A stretch of 64,000 bases of DNA from Multifurca ochricompacta. Lineage: Eukaryota > Basidiomycota > Agaricomycetes > Russulales > Russulaceae. The stretch is from assembly GCA_022496185.1 (NCBI GenBank), contig WTXG01000003.1, positions 62,001 to 126,000 on the forward strand. Direction: 5' to 3'. Made by a program: the position numbers and the translations under genes. Under the pieces are notes generated by a model that searched no databases, was not told where the DNA came from, and was given only the letters and a program-made list of their open reading frames with translations. Below are positions 24,901 through 36,482 of the stretch, one piece after another (position 1 is the stretch's first letter; every line of letters starts with the position of its first letter).

Positions 24901-25569
24901 ACTGGTTCTGTGGCGGACTCGTGTACGGTGCGGGGTTTGGGGATGGCTGTGAGAGAAGTGGAACCCGAAAGGATGGACTGGTCTAGATGCCGGTAAAGAA
25001 TGACCGTGCCGTCACCAAGCCCAATGGCAAGGAACGCGAGGCCGGCAGAGAGGGCAATGGAGGTGACCTGTCGACAAATTTTTATTAGCACATGGTGGAG
25101 TAAAGAAGAATGTTCGAAAGGCGCACGGGATGCGGCCGATTGCTCGTCTGCACCTTGATGGAGCGTAATAAAGTCGGTGTGCCGGTTTTGTCTGTCTTTT
25201 CCAAATGCCAAATTTTGAGAAGAGGATTCCTGACACCGTCTTCTTCCTACATGTTAACGTCAATATTACTCAATGTAAGGCAGAGGAAGGAGGAGTGCTG
25301 ACGCCCAGTGTCACAAGGTACCCGCGCCTTTCTACCATGTGGGTTACGCGTCCGCCAACATGCGCGACCCAGCTTGAGGAGGGTTCGAATTCTTTGTTGA
25401 GCACGTGTACACTCCCGTGCATATCTGCGACAATGACTCCATATGCCGAGGATGTGACGTTCGAGATGGAGGCTGCCGCTCGCAGGATGTGCGGACTCTC
25501 AGCAAGATCATGCGCGTCTTTGACAGGTACGACGTCGAAGAATGGGAATTGTCTCCACTGCAAGCTCAT
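21925..25569 (-). CDS. VPS11: Vacuolar sorting protein Vps11 (CORVET/HOPS core subunit)
   Basis: Vps11 scaffolds the CORVET and HOPS tethering complexes for endosome and vacuole fusion. The start at 25569 encodes MSLQWRQFPFFDVVPV. An N-terminal beta-propeller follows (GVIVADMHGSVHVLNKEFEP; LKIWHLEKTDKTGTPTL; AFLAIGLGDGTVILYRHLD). Then comes a clathrin-repeat-like solenoid (KPDYDAAMQQYLQTIGYTQP; YFEHAAYLAKKWSRHEDYL; SPRLYFANFVGHREHLVLFL). The C-terminus is a RING-H2 finger (CSQCGGHLDLPSIHFMCNHS, then CPLC). Seven or more exons were traced with phase-consistent junctions, and no frame breaks were found. A Ser/Ala/Pro-rich insert around 23220-23420 is unusual for the family and probably a disordered loop. 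Confidence 0.93.
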
Positions 25570-25908
25570 CAGAGAGTTTCAAACCGATTAATTAATTACA
25601 CATACTCCCGGTGCAAAAGAAGTGGAAGACGACGCCGCTGCCGCTGCTGTCGTCGTGGTCGATTTGGGAGTTGTTGTTGAAAGGGAAAGCATACAGCATA
25701 CAAGTAGCCAGTAGTGAAGGTGAAGAATTGCGACTCAGCGGGCCGGGGAAAGCCGACCTCTTGTGAGTCGGTTCGGCTCAGTCCGCGAAGAATCTGCCGA
25801 GTGAGAAGTCCGTCAGTGACCGTCACACCTTTACAACCCGTACCCAGCCAGCTCAACCGTACCCAGCTAAAACACCAAAAAACAATCGCATCTCTCTTCG
25901 ACACTCAT
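25570..25908. promoter_or_regulatory. Divergent intergenic region of VPS11 and ATP18
   Basis: This 339-bp spacer between two divergent start codons must hold both promoters. I see no gene. A CT-rich stretch ends just before the ATP18 start. Confidence 0.5.
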
Positions 25909-26254
25909 ATGGCATTCTTCGGTCTTCGCAAGTGGCCTACACCTGTAAGTTTAACTGTTTTTTCAAAGATATTCGTATATATATCCTCGCTTGTTCGTTT
26001 CGGTTGGATGATACTCAAAAGCTAACGATTCATGCTCAGGTTTTCCGGCCATTGTGGCCATTCTTTGCTGCTAGCGGCATTACCTACTTCCTCGTCTCCA
26101 AAGCTCAAGATATTGCTGTTCGCTGTGCGTCGCTTGGTTGGTCCAAATATATTGCCAGCTCACGCTTTTTTTTTTCTCGCCTACAGCTGAAGGTTTCCGC
26201 GATGACCCGCGCAACCCGTACGCAGCACAGATTTCAAAGGAGGCGCATCATTAG
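25909..26254 (+). CDS. ATP18: Mitochondrial ATP synthase subunit j (Atp18/subunit i/j)
   Basis: This is a small membrane subunit of the F1Fo ATP synthase Fo sector. Three exons, 25909-25944, 26040-26124 and 26187-26254, join in frame and give 62 aa. The sequence starts MAFFGLRKWPTPV and has one membrane helix (RPLWPFFAASGITYFLVSKA). It ends in the typical tail DDPRNPYAAQISKEAHH. Both introns have good GT-AG ends. Length and motif order match fungal subunit j. Frames in this stretch are too short to be found without splicing. It is divergent from VPS11. Confidence 0.95.
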
Positions 26255-27174
26255 AGCAGATAATACTTGTAACCATGTGTGGCGCGCCTGCATTCTCCAA
26301 TAGAGAGCACTATTCAACTGTCCCCTCCATCCCCCCCAAACGCATACACACACCCCCACACCAACTCCGTGCCCTTCATCGAGGGGGGATCATATTACTG
26401 GCATGTATTTTGACGCATTTTATCGCTCCGCCTTATTCCGCTTCATCACCGGCGTGACGTTCGGCATGGGTTTCAACGATGAGCGGTATTCAGCTCGTCC
26501 GGTGATGTACCATTGCGATCTGATTTGCAACCGGGTCGAAGAAGTGCACGTGCTATTTATTGGTCAACCCGAACAATCTTGACGCACTCTATCTGAAATA
26601 TCTGAACAACTGCCACATTCCTTGGGGACGGGTGTGGCTTGAGGGGTGAGCAGTCCGAAACACGTGCGCCGGTTGCCCTGAGGGAGGGAGTCGGAGCGCT
26701 TATGGGACCTGTGGACCCACATCGTACCCCACTTTTAGTTCTGAAACAAGCTTAGGACTCCCCCCCAAGATATGCGAGGGTTCTTGGAGCTTCGCTGAGT
26801 ATCGTCGTGAAACACCAGCTTCCTCATGCGATAGGCACATGGTCATCTACGCCGTTCTCTTGCAGCGAGGGCGCGATTTTCGACCTCATGTCTCGAGAGG
26901 ACGGCGCGTGATGCCACACATTGGTGCCGCTATCGACAGAAGTAGCACACGCGTGTGTGATTGAGCAGGATTGGCAAGCGATGTCGAACCGGCGGAAAGG
27001 TCTACCCCGGACGCGTGTTTCGCTTACGTGTGAACACGTTGAGTGCACTTGCCAATTTCTTGTGCGCCACAGGACCCACTTTTTCTATAGAAATTTCCAC
27101 GATGTCAATCATATATGTCGGAAAGCCTAGCGGATGTTCTCGCATTGCGTAGGTATACGTACTGACAGGACATA

Positions 27175-27840
27175 TTAGCGTTCCTGGTATCTATGAATCG
27201 TTATTTGGGATTGTATGAGATGGAGCGGCGGGGAAGGGGGGGGGGGAAAGGGGGGAGAAACTGTAACGTGCTCATACATCATGCCAAGAACTGGTAGATT
27301 TGTTGCACGTTGAGTGTTGATAGTGTTCAACAAGCAGGCACGTTTGGGTATGGACCCCTCAGAGAGATAAAGAAGAATAAAGGGCCAAGCAGACTGGAGT
27401 AGGAGCGTGATGAGGCAAGGGATAGAAGGGATATTCAAACAAACAAACAATGAGGGAGAGTGGGGGTGTTCGAGGTCCTTCGGAGGACCTGCGGCGAAGC
27501 TTTTTCGAAGGCGCCCTGTTCTCAAGGGTACAGATAGTAGTACGATAGTGGGGGACGTTCTGGCCTTTGCCAGCGCTTCGTCGATACAGATATTCATTCG
27601 TCCGTATCCACGGGGCAAATGTGACGGTTCTGGATAGGTGGGGGAGGAAGGAGGGAAGAACCCATATCTGGGGCCATCAAAATTGAGTGATATGGGGTGA
27701 TGGCTGACGAGGCTGAACTTCTGTTGTCCACGACACGATGGAGTGTCATGTGCATAATTCAAAAAAGGTGATTCTTGCTTCTGGGGCTGCGTCACTGCCG
27801 CCGCGTTGTAAGATATGAATGAATGACGGTGAGGGTTCAA
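27175..27840 (-). CDS. Unrecognised 221-aa open frame, doubtful
   Basis: An uninterrupted frame of 666 nt runs from an ATG at 27840 on the minus strand. It is notable because long frames are rare in this intron-rich genome outside exons. The product is Pro/Ser-rich with a hydrophobic patch (IPCLITLLLQSAWPFILLYL) and no recognisable domain. The lower end lies in a C-rich tract, and the opposite strand also holds a 76-codon frame. It may be a chance frame. Confidence 0.2.
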   Translation of the reverse strand: MNPHRHSFISYNAAAVTQPQKQESPFLNYAHDTPSCRGQQKFSLVSHHPISLNFDGPRYGFFPPSSPTYPEPSHLPRGYGRMNICIDEALAKARTSPTIVLLSVPLRTGRLRKSFAAGPPKDLEHPHSPSLFVCLNIPSIPCLITLLLQSAWPFILLYLSEGSIPKRACLLNTINTQRATNLPVLGMMYEHVTVSPPFPPPPSPPLHLIQSQITIHRYQER

Positions 27841-28440
27841 GGTGACGCAGTGCCTTGCGGCGATTATAATGATATGATTACTCGTCCCGACTTCCGGCTC
27901 AGCTCAGCAAAATGGAATGTGTTTGAGGACAATCCTTTATTTTTATTGTTATATCGGTTCCGTGTTGTCAGGTAGGGTAACAACAAAAATGGCAGGCTCG
28001 GCCGCTCCAGGCGCAACCCCGCCATGGCTTACGACTGATGGTGGTACGAAATTTGGTGGCCGAGAAAAGATAAAAGGAAAAGTGTAGTAGAGTAGGTGGA
28101 TGTTGCGCGGCGAGGGAAAGGAAATTGTTGTTAATCAAGTTCTGGAGCATTCAAAGACCAGTCTAGACCACGGCGAAATCGTAGGCGTTGCGGCAACAAT
28201 CGCATCGCCGTCCGAGTAGACCCAATAGTGACCCCTGTCACCGCTGACAAAAGATATAAGATAAAATATATTTAAATTTTACTGATGAACCTCGAAGGCC
28301 GGCCTATTGAAGAGGGGGAAATAAATAGAAATAAATAGAAATATAATAAAAAGTTGAATGGGGTGTGGGTGTATGCGTGGTTGTGACGTGTGCGTGTGTA
28401 TGTATGCGTATGCGTATATGCGTTTGCGTATGCGTGGTGT

Positions 28441-28490
28441 TGTGTGAGTGAGTGTGAGTGTGAGTGTGAGTGTGAGTGTAAGTGTGAGTG
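28441..28490 (+). repeat. (GTGAGT)n-type hexamer repeat
   Basis: About seven to eight degenerate copies of GTGAGT/GTGTGA units follow a TGCGTA-rich stretch from 28375. The array lies about 180 bp upstream of the SKN7 start codon. Confidence 0.85.
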
Positions 28491-28667
28491 CCTCACGGCC
28501 ATGGCCCCGTGCCCCGTGTCCCCACCCCCACCGTGAGAGAAGAGGAACGTCGGCTCCTCGAGCAAGCTCTCACCGCAAAACTAACTAAAACTTGACTTAA
28601 CTTGTCCGACTTTCTGTCTTTGTCCCGTCTCGTCTCTATCCTCGGACTGGTCTTATTTAAATAAGCG

Positions 28668-31600
28668 ATGGACCGGTCAAGTCAATATTCTGGACTTCCA
28701 CCGCAGACGCATCATTCCTCCTCTCGTCCAATGTTTCAGTCTGCACAACTCCCTCCACCTTCCCAGTTGCACCAACTCGCCCCTCTTCCTACTCAAGATC
28801 GAATACCTTACCACCTATCCCTGCACTAGCTCCAAACCTCTCTGCTAGGTATCCTCCCGCCTCTTATCATCCTTCCCTCGCATCGGCTTCCCCAACCCTT
28901 CCTCCGCTACCCTCCAACTCATCATCACAACTTCCATGGCCCGCGCAGCGTACTTCCTCCTCTCGAGAGGAGCGCTACCCTGCACGCTCACAAGAGATCA
29001 AAGTCAAACCACTGATACATGATCCGGTACCCCCCCCGCCCCCGTCACAACAACCCGAATCTCAGAAGGAGTCAGAGGATAACATGCCGCCAACATCGGA
29101 CTTCGTCAAGAAGCTCTACAAGTAAGCTCTCATCTCTTAGATTCCTTAGTGTTTTCTTTAGCTTGTCTTAGAATGTTGGAGGATCCCTCGTTCCAGAGGG
29201 TAGTATCCTGGGGCCCTAACGGCGATTGTTTTGTGGTCAAGGTCCGCAATTGTCTCATCCGCATGCAGCGATGCGATTAGAACCCCTGATTTCCCCCGAT
29301 AGGATATGAATGAGTTCACAAAGTCTATCCTCCCGCGGATGTTCAAACATTCCAACTTTGCCTCTTTCGTCCGCCAGCTCAACAAGTACGACTTTCACAA
29401 GGTATGCCTTGTTTCCCTCTACTTCACCTTTCCTCCTCCCCCCCCCCACCGCCGGCAAGCGCCGTCTGATCGGACCGGACTCCCGTAGGTAAAGAACACA
29501 GATGACAGCCAATTTGGGGAACATGTAAGCTTTGCGCCCCACCCACCAGCCCGTCTTTTCTCATCAACCCCTTCCCATTCTAAAGAGCTGGACTTTCCGG
29601 CATCCAGACTTTCATGCCGACCGCCGCGATGCGCTTGAGAACATCAAACGTAAGGTCCCCGCAGCTCGAAAGTCTTTATCTGCGCGTGGTGCCCACGGCG
29701 ATTCGCCCTCACCATCATCAGTAACTATTGAGGCGTTACAGGCACAGGTTGAGCGTCTCGTTCAGACGCAAGATGACATGTCTGCCCATATTCGCCACTT
29801 AGAGAACAATTACCAGAATGTGCTCACCGAGATGGTGAACTTCCAGCGGAACATGGCACAACAGGATGGCCTCATGCAGAACCTGATCAGCTACTTTTTA
29901 CAGATGGAGAATGGTCAGTTGAATTTTTGAAGAATGAATTTTCTACATCTCCTTCCATCTCATCATTTTTAATGTTGGAAAATGGGTTAGCTCGGGTTGG
30001 GCATTGTATGTTGTAACAAAAAAGATTTTACCCTATTTCAATTCGTATCCTTATACCTCTGCTCCCCCTAAAAAGCACAAACGCTGACGTTACTTCCCTA
30101 CTGTTAGGGAAAACGAAAGCTGAAGACCCCTTGTCTAGCTTTACATCGGATGCCAATCCGTTCCTTCCGACACAGGAAGCACAACGAATGATGGGTTCCT
30201 ACCCAGAAACCGATGTAGCTCGTGCCTCGCTCTTTCAGATGAACGAGATTTCCCGAAGGGCCGAGGTCGCTGGCATGTCGTTTAGTGCTAATGTCTCTGG
30301 GACTGGAACGGCCTCGGCCTCTGCCTCGGCGCCGCCACCAGGTACGAGCGGAGCGCCGGGAGCCTCGACGAGTGCCTCAACAACGAATTCCTCCGGTTCA
30401 AGTAATCCACCGCGACCTCGGAGCGCACAACAAATATTCGCAGCTGCTGCAGGGTTGCTCATTCCCCAACTAAATCCCGCTGACGGCGACGTTCCATTAA
30501 GCCGTCAGGATACGCTGGCTCGTATCGAGGAGTTGCAACGTAACAGGCCTCAGAGTGCTCAGGGCGCGGATGGGCCCAGTGCCCCATCGGGATCTGACTC
30601 ATTTGTTATGCCAGTCGACCCGCCTGTTGATGGTACAATAGCACAGTACGGCCCTCAAAGTATTGCACACGAGGGCCTCCAGGTATTCACTCTGGGTCAC
30701 CTACTCCCGCGCTCGGGCGAGGACGACGCGAATGGCAACTGGACTTTCGATCCGAACTCGCTCAATGGGTTGCTGCCCCTCCCACTGGGCAGTGCAGATG
30801 AGAACGAGGTGGTCAATCCTTCACCGACGTCGGCGAATCCATCCGGCACGCCATTTGAGACGCGCCCGAACTCGGCGCAGATGCTGCGCGTGCGGAGATC
30901 GGCGTATGTGCCTGGATGGGCGGTACCACCACGCGTTTTGTTGGTGGAGGATGATGCGGTCAGCAGGAAGCTTTCGAGCAAGTTTTTGCAGGTCTTTGGG
31001 TGCACGATCGACGTCGCAGTAGACGGTGTCGGCGCCGTTAACAAAATGAACCTCGAAAAGTATGATTTGGTGTTAATGGTAACGTTTTTTCTTCTTCCTT
31101 CATTTCCTTCATGAGTGGGTGCTTAGTAGCGTCTTTTCTTTTCATTTTCCCTTCTCTTCTGCAGGATATTGTAATGCCCAAATTAGACGGCGTGTCAGCG
31201 ACGAACCTTATTCGACAGTTCGACCATATGACACCCATCATCTCTATGACTAGCAACTCGAAGCCGAACGAAATAATGACGTACTATCATTCTGGCATGA
31301 ACGACATTTTGCCCAAACCATTCACGAAAGAGGGTCTTCTGGAGATGCTCGAGGTATGGACACATTTTCCACCCTTCTTGTGTGCATGCACAAGGCTGAC
31401 GATGATCATTGCCTGTGTTTCAGAAACATTTGATGCACCTCAAAGCGATCCAGCAGATGGGGAAATTTTCTCGCGCAATCGGTGCACCAGATACAAGCAT
31501 CGAGGAAGACCCGGAAACGTCACTTGCGGTGCAGCCATCTATGAACCCTCCCGTCGAGGATCCTGGACGGATCGACCCTCTAGCCGGGATGGGTTTGACC

Positions 31601-31777
31601 CAGCAGCAGTATCAGTTGATTCTTCAGGGGCTCGTGCATGGTGATAATTCGCTGAACCCAGTTATCAACGTTGCCGGCCCTGGCGCGGGCGTCAGCATCG
31701 GAAGTGAGAAGCGCTCTCTAGATGATGCGGATGACGAACGAGACGGCAAGCGTGGCCGCTTTGAAGTGCTAGAATGA
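28668..31777 (+). CDS. SKN7: Skn7/Prr1-type stress regulator: HSF DNA-binding domain plus response-regulator receiver
   Basis: This is a transcription factor at the end of the Sln1-Ypd1-type phosphorelay, controlling oxidative, osmotic and cell-wall responses. After a Pro/Ser-rich N-terminus comes the HSF domain ([60 protein letters not shown]). A coiled coil follows ([20 protein letters not shown]), then a long Ser/Ala/Pro linker and a receiver domain ([14 protein letters not shown]). The receiver has the phospho-acceptor Asp in [13 protein letters not shown] and the conserved Lys in ILPKPF. The C-terminus is Gln-rich and then basic. About eight exons were traced. From the ATG at 28668 the frame hits TAG at 28827. 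The DNA-binding exon continues in another frame, and no intron joins them, so one base appears to be missing between about 28770 and 28826. Confidence 0.9.
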
Positions 31778-34700
31778 TAATCGATCCGATTCGAGATCGC
31801 GCCGTGCCTTTTCACACCCACCGCCACCTACCACCACCTCACCACCCTCCTACATTGGCCCATTTTCATGTTCCGTTCTCAAACATTACCCACACAGCTT
31901 TGCGCCCTACCACATTCTCATCCCTCTCACTCTCACCTCACTTGCGATTTATGACCACTGTTTTACCCCTCACCTGAACTCTCGGATCTCTCTGGCATCA
32001 TCTCTACATTTCCTACTCTTTTTGAGTTTTTGCTTTTACGTTAAACTCCCCCTCCCCCGTCTCTCTCACGTGTCTATCCAACCCATTTACCCACTGTTCT
32101 GTGTGCAATATCTGTGCTTTAGCTAGCGGCTTATCACCCCCCTGTGTTGGTGACAGGTGTACGATTATGTTTGTTTACGTCTTTCCCTTCTTTATCCATC
32201 TCTCTCTCTGTCTATCTCTCTCTCTCACACATTTTAGCTCTCTCGGAGCGGAGCTCTTGATTGCTTTTCTTTTTTTTTCGTTCCTTTCATTTTTGCTATT
32301 TACTTTATCCCCTTTGGTTTTTTTTTCTCTCCTTCTCGACACTGCTTTACATCCACCCACGCACTCCTTTTCTTTTTTCTTTCTTTCTTTCTTTCTTTCT
32401 TTTCGTTCTTTGACGACGACAGGTGTTACTACTGTAAGGGTGGGCGGGATTGTGTGTGTGTGCGTGTGTGCGTGTATGTGTGCAGGAGGAAAAACAAAAA
32501 GGCACGAGAAGAGGGACCGAGGAACGAAAATAAAAGAAGAGAGGAGAGGAGAGAGATGCTTGTATCCGTAGTATATAATACTTTTCTTTTCTTTTCTTTT
32601 CTTTTTTTGGCTTCAACCAGAGCAAGGAATCACGACCACCAATGAGGTCACTACTACCCACCCACCCACCATCTCATTGCACTTAAAAGCAAAATATATC
32701 ACCTTCCGCCTTTCCGAGTTTGTTTTACATGGCAGCGTAACAAATGTAGATATAGCACAAGACAAGTAGTAATAATTAGTGAATCGGATGATGCTCCTTT
32801 TTATTTTTTTGAATGACCGGCCATGACGGCCGAACAAACAACCAAAATGGGCGTTCAGCTAGATTCTGAATATGACCACTATCGTATAAACACCCAACAA
32901 TGGTACAGAAAGAGAGAGAAGAGAAGGAAAGCCACTCGAGAGAGTTATGGAACTAACTCCTTTGTAGTGGGCGGGTTCATACAGGTTGTGGATGTAGTAT
33001 GAAGATGAGATGTTCGGTTAAGCCCAGCGGAACAAAGCAAGCACAAGGACGGTTCGGGCTCTTTTGTTTTGTTTGAAAAAGAATCTAGCATAATTAATGG
33101 TCAAGCCTTCCTCCTCCCAGTGACCGGGGGGTCAACACCGTAGCCAAGGATACATTGAGCACGCACGCGGTGGTGCCTCTTATCCCACTTCACGTCGATC
33201 TCTCCCACGATCCGGAGGGGACACCCACTGACTTGAGAAATTTCCTTTGAGACGCCCGAGCTACTCCAGGGTCATAGGATATTGAAAAAAGGGCTAGCCG
33301 TTTTCCCGGAGCCAGCAACCGCGCCCACACGATGGACCATGGAAAGATAGTCCCGCCATAGATGTGTAGAGAGGAATTATGATGCGATTGTACTTCCTCC
33401 TTGCTTATGTTATGTCACGGTCGGGGGGTTGGGGGAGGAAGGGGGAGGGAGGGATGATGGATTCCACCTACGCTCGAATAGATTGGGATTGGTTTCTTGT
33501 TGTCCCACCGATCATCTGAGTGAAGGGATGAAAGGGTAAGGGTAAGCCGAGTTCCCTTAATGTTCAACTCAAGAGTGTTTCCTTCTCCCTTCTCGCTGGG
33601 CTGAGTAAGGAATGGGCATTACTGCCTCCTTAACCTGACTCTTCCTGTCCCGTGTCCCGTGGTATAAGACCCGGAGGAGTCGGGATTTCGGGTCCGAATT
33701 GTTCAAATGATATTTGATGTGATGAGTGAGAGAGGTGGATGACGGCGCCCAAGTGGAGTTGACGAAGAACTACCCGCCTCCCACGATCTTCATTATTAAT
33801 GGGGAACCGGTCGATATTTTTCATGATAGACTTTTTTTTTCCCTCAAGTCGCATGTGAGGTTTCGGGATGCGGGGACGGGAAGACACTAAGCGGAACGGT
33901 GTTTCAGCGTTTTACTCAGATCTCCAAAAGCTATTTCCTTGACCACTTTTTCAGTGAGGTTTCTGGGTGTAATCGCGAATGTCTAGGTGTAGGTATGAAC
34001 AATTGACCGGCGAACTGTGAGGCTGTGAGAGGAGGTCATACCTTTACTCTTCAGGCCATCGTGGCGTGTACCCATCGTTGGAATGGTTTCAAATAAGTAT
34101 ATGTCGAACATTGTCTACCTCATGTGAGAGCGATACATTTCATGGGGGAGGGGGGAGGGGCAACTGTGAGATAAGCGGTAATCTGAACCAAATCATTTTC
34201 AATTTACGTGTCACATGAGGTTCAACTCATTCTTCTTCTCTTGTTAACCACCACTCGTTCAAAACAAACGTTTTCTGCTTGACACGTGTGTCGAATTTCT
34301 GGGACAGAACCGCGAATATATGCGGCTTCTTCAAACAAGACAAGCCGGCTAAGGCTGATCCTTGCATAGTGGCATGATAGTGCTGGAAGGTAAGTCTACA
34401 GGGTCGACTTCAGTGGACTTGGTAGACTAGAATAATGATGGGACTAGATACAGGAGCCCAGACACTACGCACGGAGATAGGAATAACAAAAAACGTCCTG
34501 GAAAACTCATTAAGCCGACATGTCTTTCCCATCCCAGATGACTGTACTGTGCGACTTCCACGGCTTAAAGCGTGTTTTTTCAAGAGTCAGCGAAACGGAA
34601 AGGGTCGAGAGATTCCCCCTCTTTGTTCTGCTACAGGTGCTCATGGGTATAAATATAAGAGAGATCTTATCTTACTCCACCGTAGCAGGGGCTATCACAC

Positions 34701-35110
34701 ATCTTCCCAATCCTTGGTCTTCCTTCAATACACCGGTGTAACCTTCGAAGCAGTATATGTGTGTGGGCAGTCCTGATTGTGGGAGCCAGGACCGCAATGC
34801 CGAGGAGAAGTCCGGACGAAATATTAGATGGGGTTACCGGAATGGACGTGTGCCTCAAGATTTGCTGAGCGTCTAGCTGATTTGGAACTACTCGCGCTCT
34901 TTGTCCAATATGGAGTTCACGAACACTCTGGCGTCAATTTGGGTGCAGTATGCTTGGGGACAGCGTCCGTAAATCAGTTTCGTTTGGGGCATCGGCCAAA
35001 GGAGCACTGCCCTCCTTGATAAGTAATGTTTCGACAATGGCCCTCCCCAAGGCTCAAAGTCCGGAAGTTTTCTTTGCCTATCCCACTCATCTCTTCAACC
35101 AACTGCCATC
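31778..35110. other. Intergenic, pyrimidine-rich repeats; no gene seen
   Basis: 3.3 kb between SKN7 and the first SET gene. The first part (31.8-32.6 kb) is strongly pyrimidine-rich and includes a (TTTC)n tract at 32377-32404. It contains an open frame of 156 codons made of low-complexity Ser/Phe/Leu, which I do not accept as a gene. G-rich blocks lie at 33421-33451 and 34141-34160. Frames at 34.4-35.0 kb lack recognisable content. Confidence 0.5.
32377..32404 (+). repeat. (TTTC)n microsatellite
   Basis: About six to seven copies of CTTT lie within a longer pyrimidine-rich stretch downstream of SKN7. Confidence 0.85.
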
Positions 35111-36482
35111 ATGCGCCGTGGATTTCTTGTTAGCTTGGATTCTCCTAGTTCGCATTCTGGGTTGTCTAACGTGAAGACACCCTCATATCCGAAGAGAATG
35201 CCACTCTCTCCCATTCAACCATCACCTGTGCCCACTCCAGAAGCGGCGCTGGCTCCAACTCTCGTTCCAATTCCAGATGGTCATATCGGCTGCTGCGAGC
35301 GTGTAGGGCTCTCTGAGCTCCTCAAAATTCTCCGAAACGCGGGTGAAAGCACGCCTTCTCCGCAGCCGGTCATCTTCCAGGTACCTCCCAAAGCCACTCA
35401 GCCAAACGAGATCACGACTACATGCATAACTATACCGGAGACCCGAGAAAAGCTGCTCTCCAAAGGGCCCTACCCTCCGATCAACTCATCGGAAGGATGC
35501 CGCATTCGCGTGGTAGACGTCCCCGGGAAGGGTAAGGGTTGCGTTTCGACGAGCGTTATTCCACGCGGCGCACTGATCATCCGCGAGCGTCCTTTGGTGA
35601 TTGCCCCAACCGTGATGGCCTTCCCGGGAAACTTTGACCGCACCGTTGCCCGCGCTATGCCGCCGGGTGCACGGGCCGCGCTTCTTTCATTGAATAATTG
35701 CTACGAGGATAAAGTTATCGGAGTCCTGCGAACCAACAATTGGGGTATTGGGGCTCTTCCTGGACACGACGCGCCTTACGGTGGAACGGGCGCGATCATC
35801 TCCCGTATCAATCACAGGTACGTTTTTCAGGGGGTTTCAAAAAACCGTCTTGGTTGCGCTAGCTTCGGGTTTTTCTTTTGCTTACCAAAAGGTGTGGGGT
35901 AGTTGCGCGCCGAACGCGTTGTTCAGATGGAACGAGGATATGTTTGCGGCAGAGGTGCGCGCACTGCGACCTATCGCACGTGGAGAGGAAGTCACTATGT
36001 GTTACGTCCCGGAACTGGAGGGCTACGCATCGCGACAGGCGCGTCTGCGGGATGCCTACGGCTTCACGTGCACGTGCGAGCTTTGCATGCGTGCTCCGCC
36101 GGTACGTGCGCTGAGCGACCATCGACGCTCGCAGCTCGAGGGTCTCACGGCCCATTACGATGAGCTTCCAGATGGGCGGGTGTGGGCTTGGGCGCGGGAC
36201 GTGGGGGCTCCTGATGACGCTCTCCTCGGAGCGCTGGAGGAACAAGCCGTAATGATGGAGCGGGAGCTGTATGTCCGGCCCGAAGGTTGGCTGACCGTTG
36301 CTCGCCCCTTGGTCAAGATCTATTGTGCCCTCGGTAATACCGTCGCGGCGCGGAGGTGGGCCGTATGCGCCGCGTCGTATACACGCGCTGCAACAGGCAC
36401 GGACGGCGGTTGGGAGGCTGTCGCGAGAGTTCCTGAACAGACCATATGGTGGGGTGCTAGAGCCAAGACTAGTGGTCGTTGA
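35111..36482 (+). CDS. SET-domain protein (SMYD-like without MYND finger)
   Basis: Putative protein lysine methyltransferase. Two exons, 35111-35817 and 35903-36482, are split by an 85-nt intron and encode 428 aa. A Pro-rich N-terminus is followed by a SET domain opening with IRVVDVPGKGKGCVSTSVIP. The cofactor-binding core motif is SRINHSCAPNALFRW, formed across the splice junction. RALRPIARGEEVTMCYVPEL comes next, then a post-SET cysteine cluster (CTCELC). A helical C-terminal region similar to other fungal SET proteins ends the protein. The conserved Asn-His-Ser-Cys motif and the GEEV-Y motif are intact, so activity is plausible. Substrate is unknown. A paralogue lies 1.4 kb downstream in the same direction. 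Confidence 0.85.

Larger units (their letters stand above)
26255..28667. other. Intergenic between ATP18 and SKN7
   Basis: This 2.4-kb stretch has no confirmed gene. A 59-codon frame at 26404-26583 (plus) and a 221-codon frame on the minus strand at 27175-27840 are listed or discussed separately. A GTGAGT-type hexamer repeat occupies 28441-28490. The last 100 bp are the likely SKN7 leader. Confidence 0.5.

Noticed and set aside
28441..28490. Repeat array considered as a possible CRISPR or satellite
   Set aside because: Units are six bases long without spacers, so it is a simple hexamer microsatellite.
32101..32571. 156-codon plus-strand open frame after SKN7
   Set aside because: Made almost wholly of pyrimidine-tract codons (Ser/Phe/Leu runs) and simple repeats; no domain or splice context.
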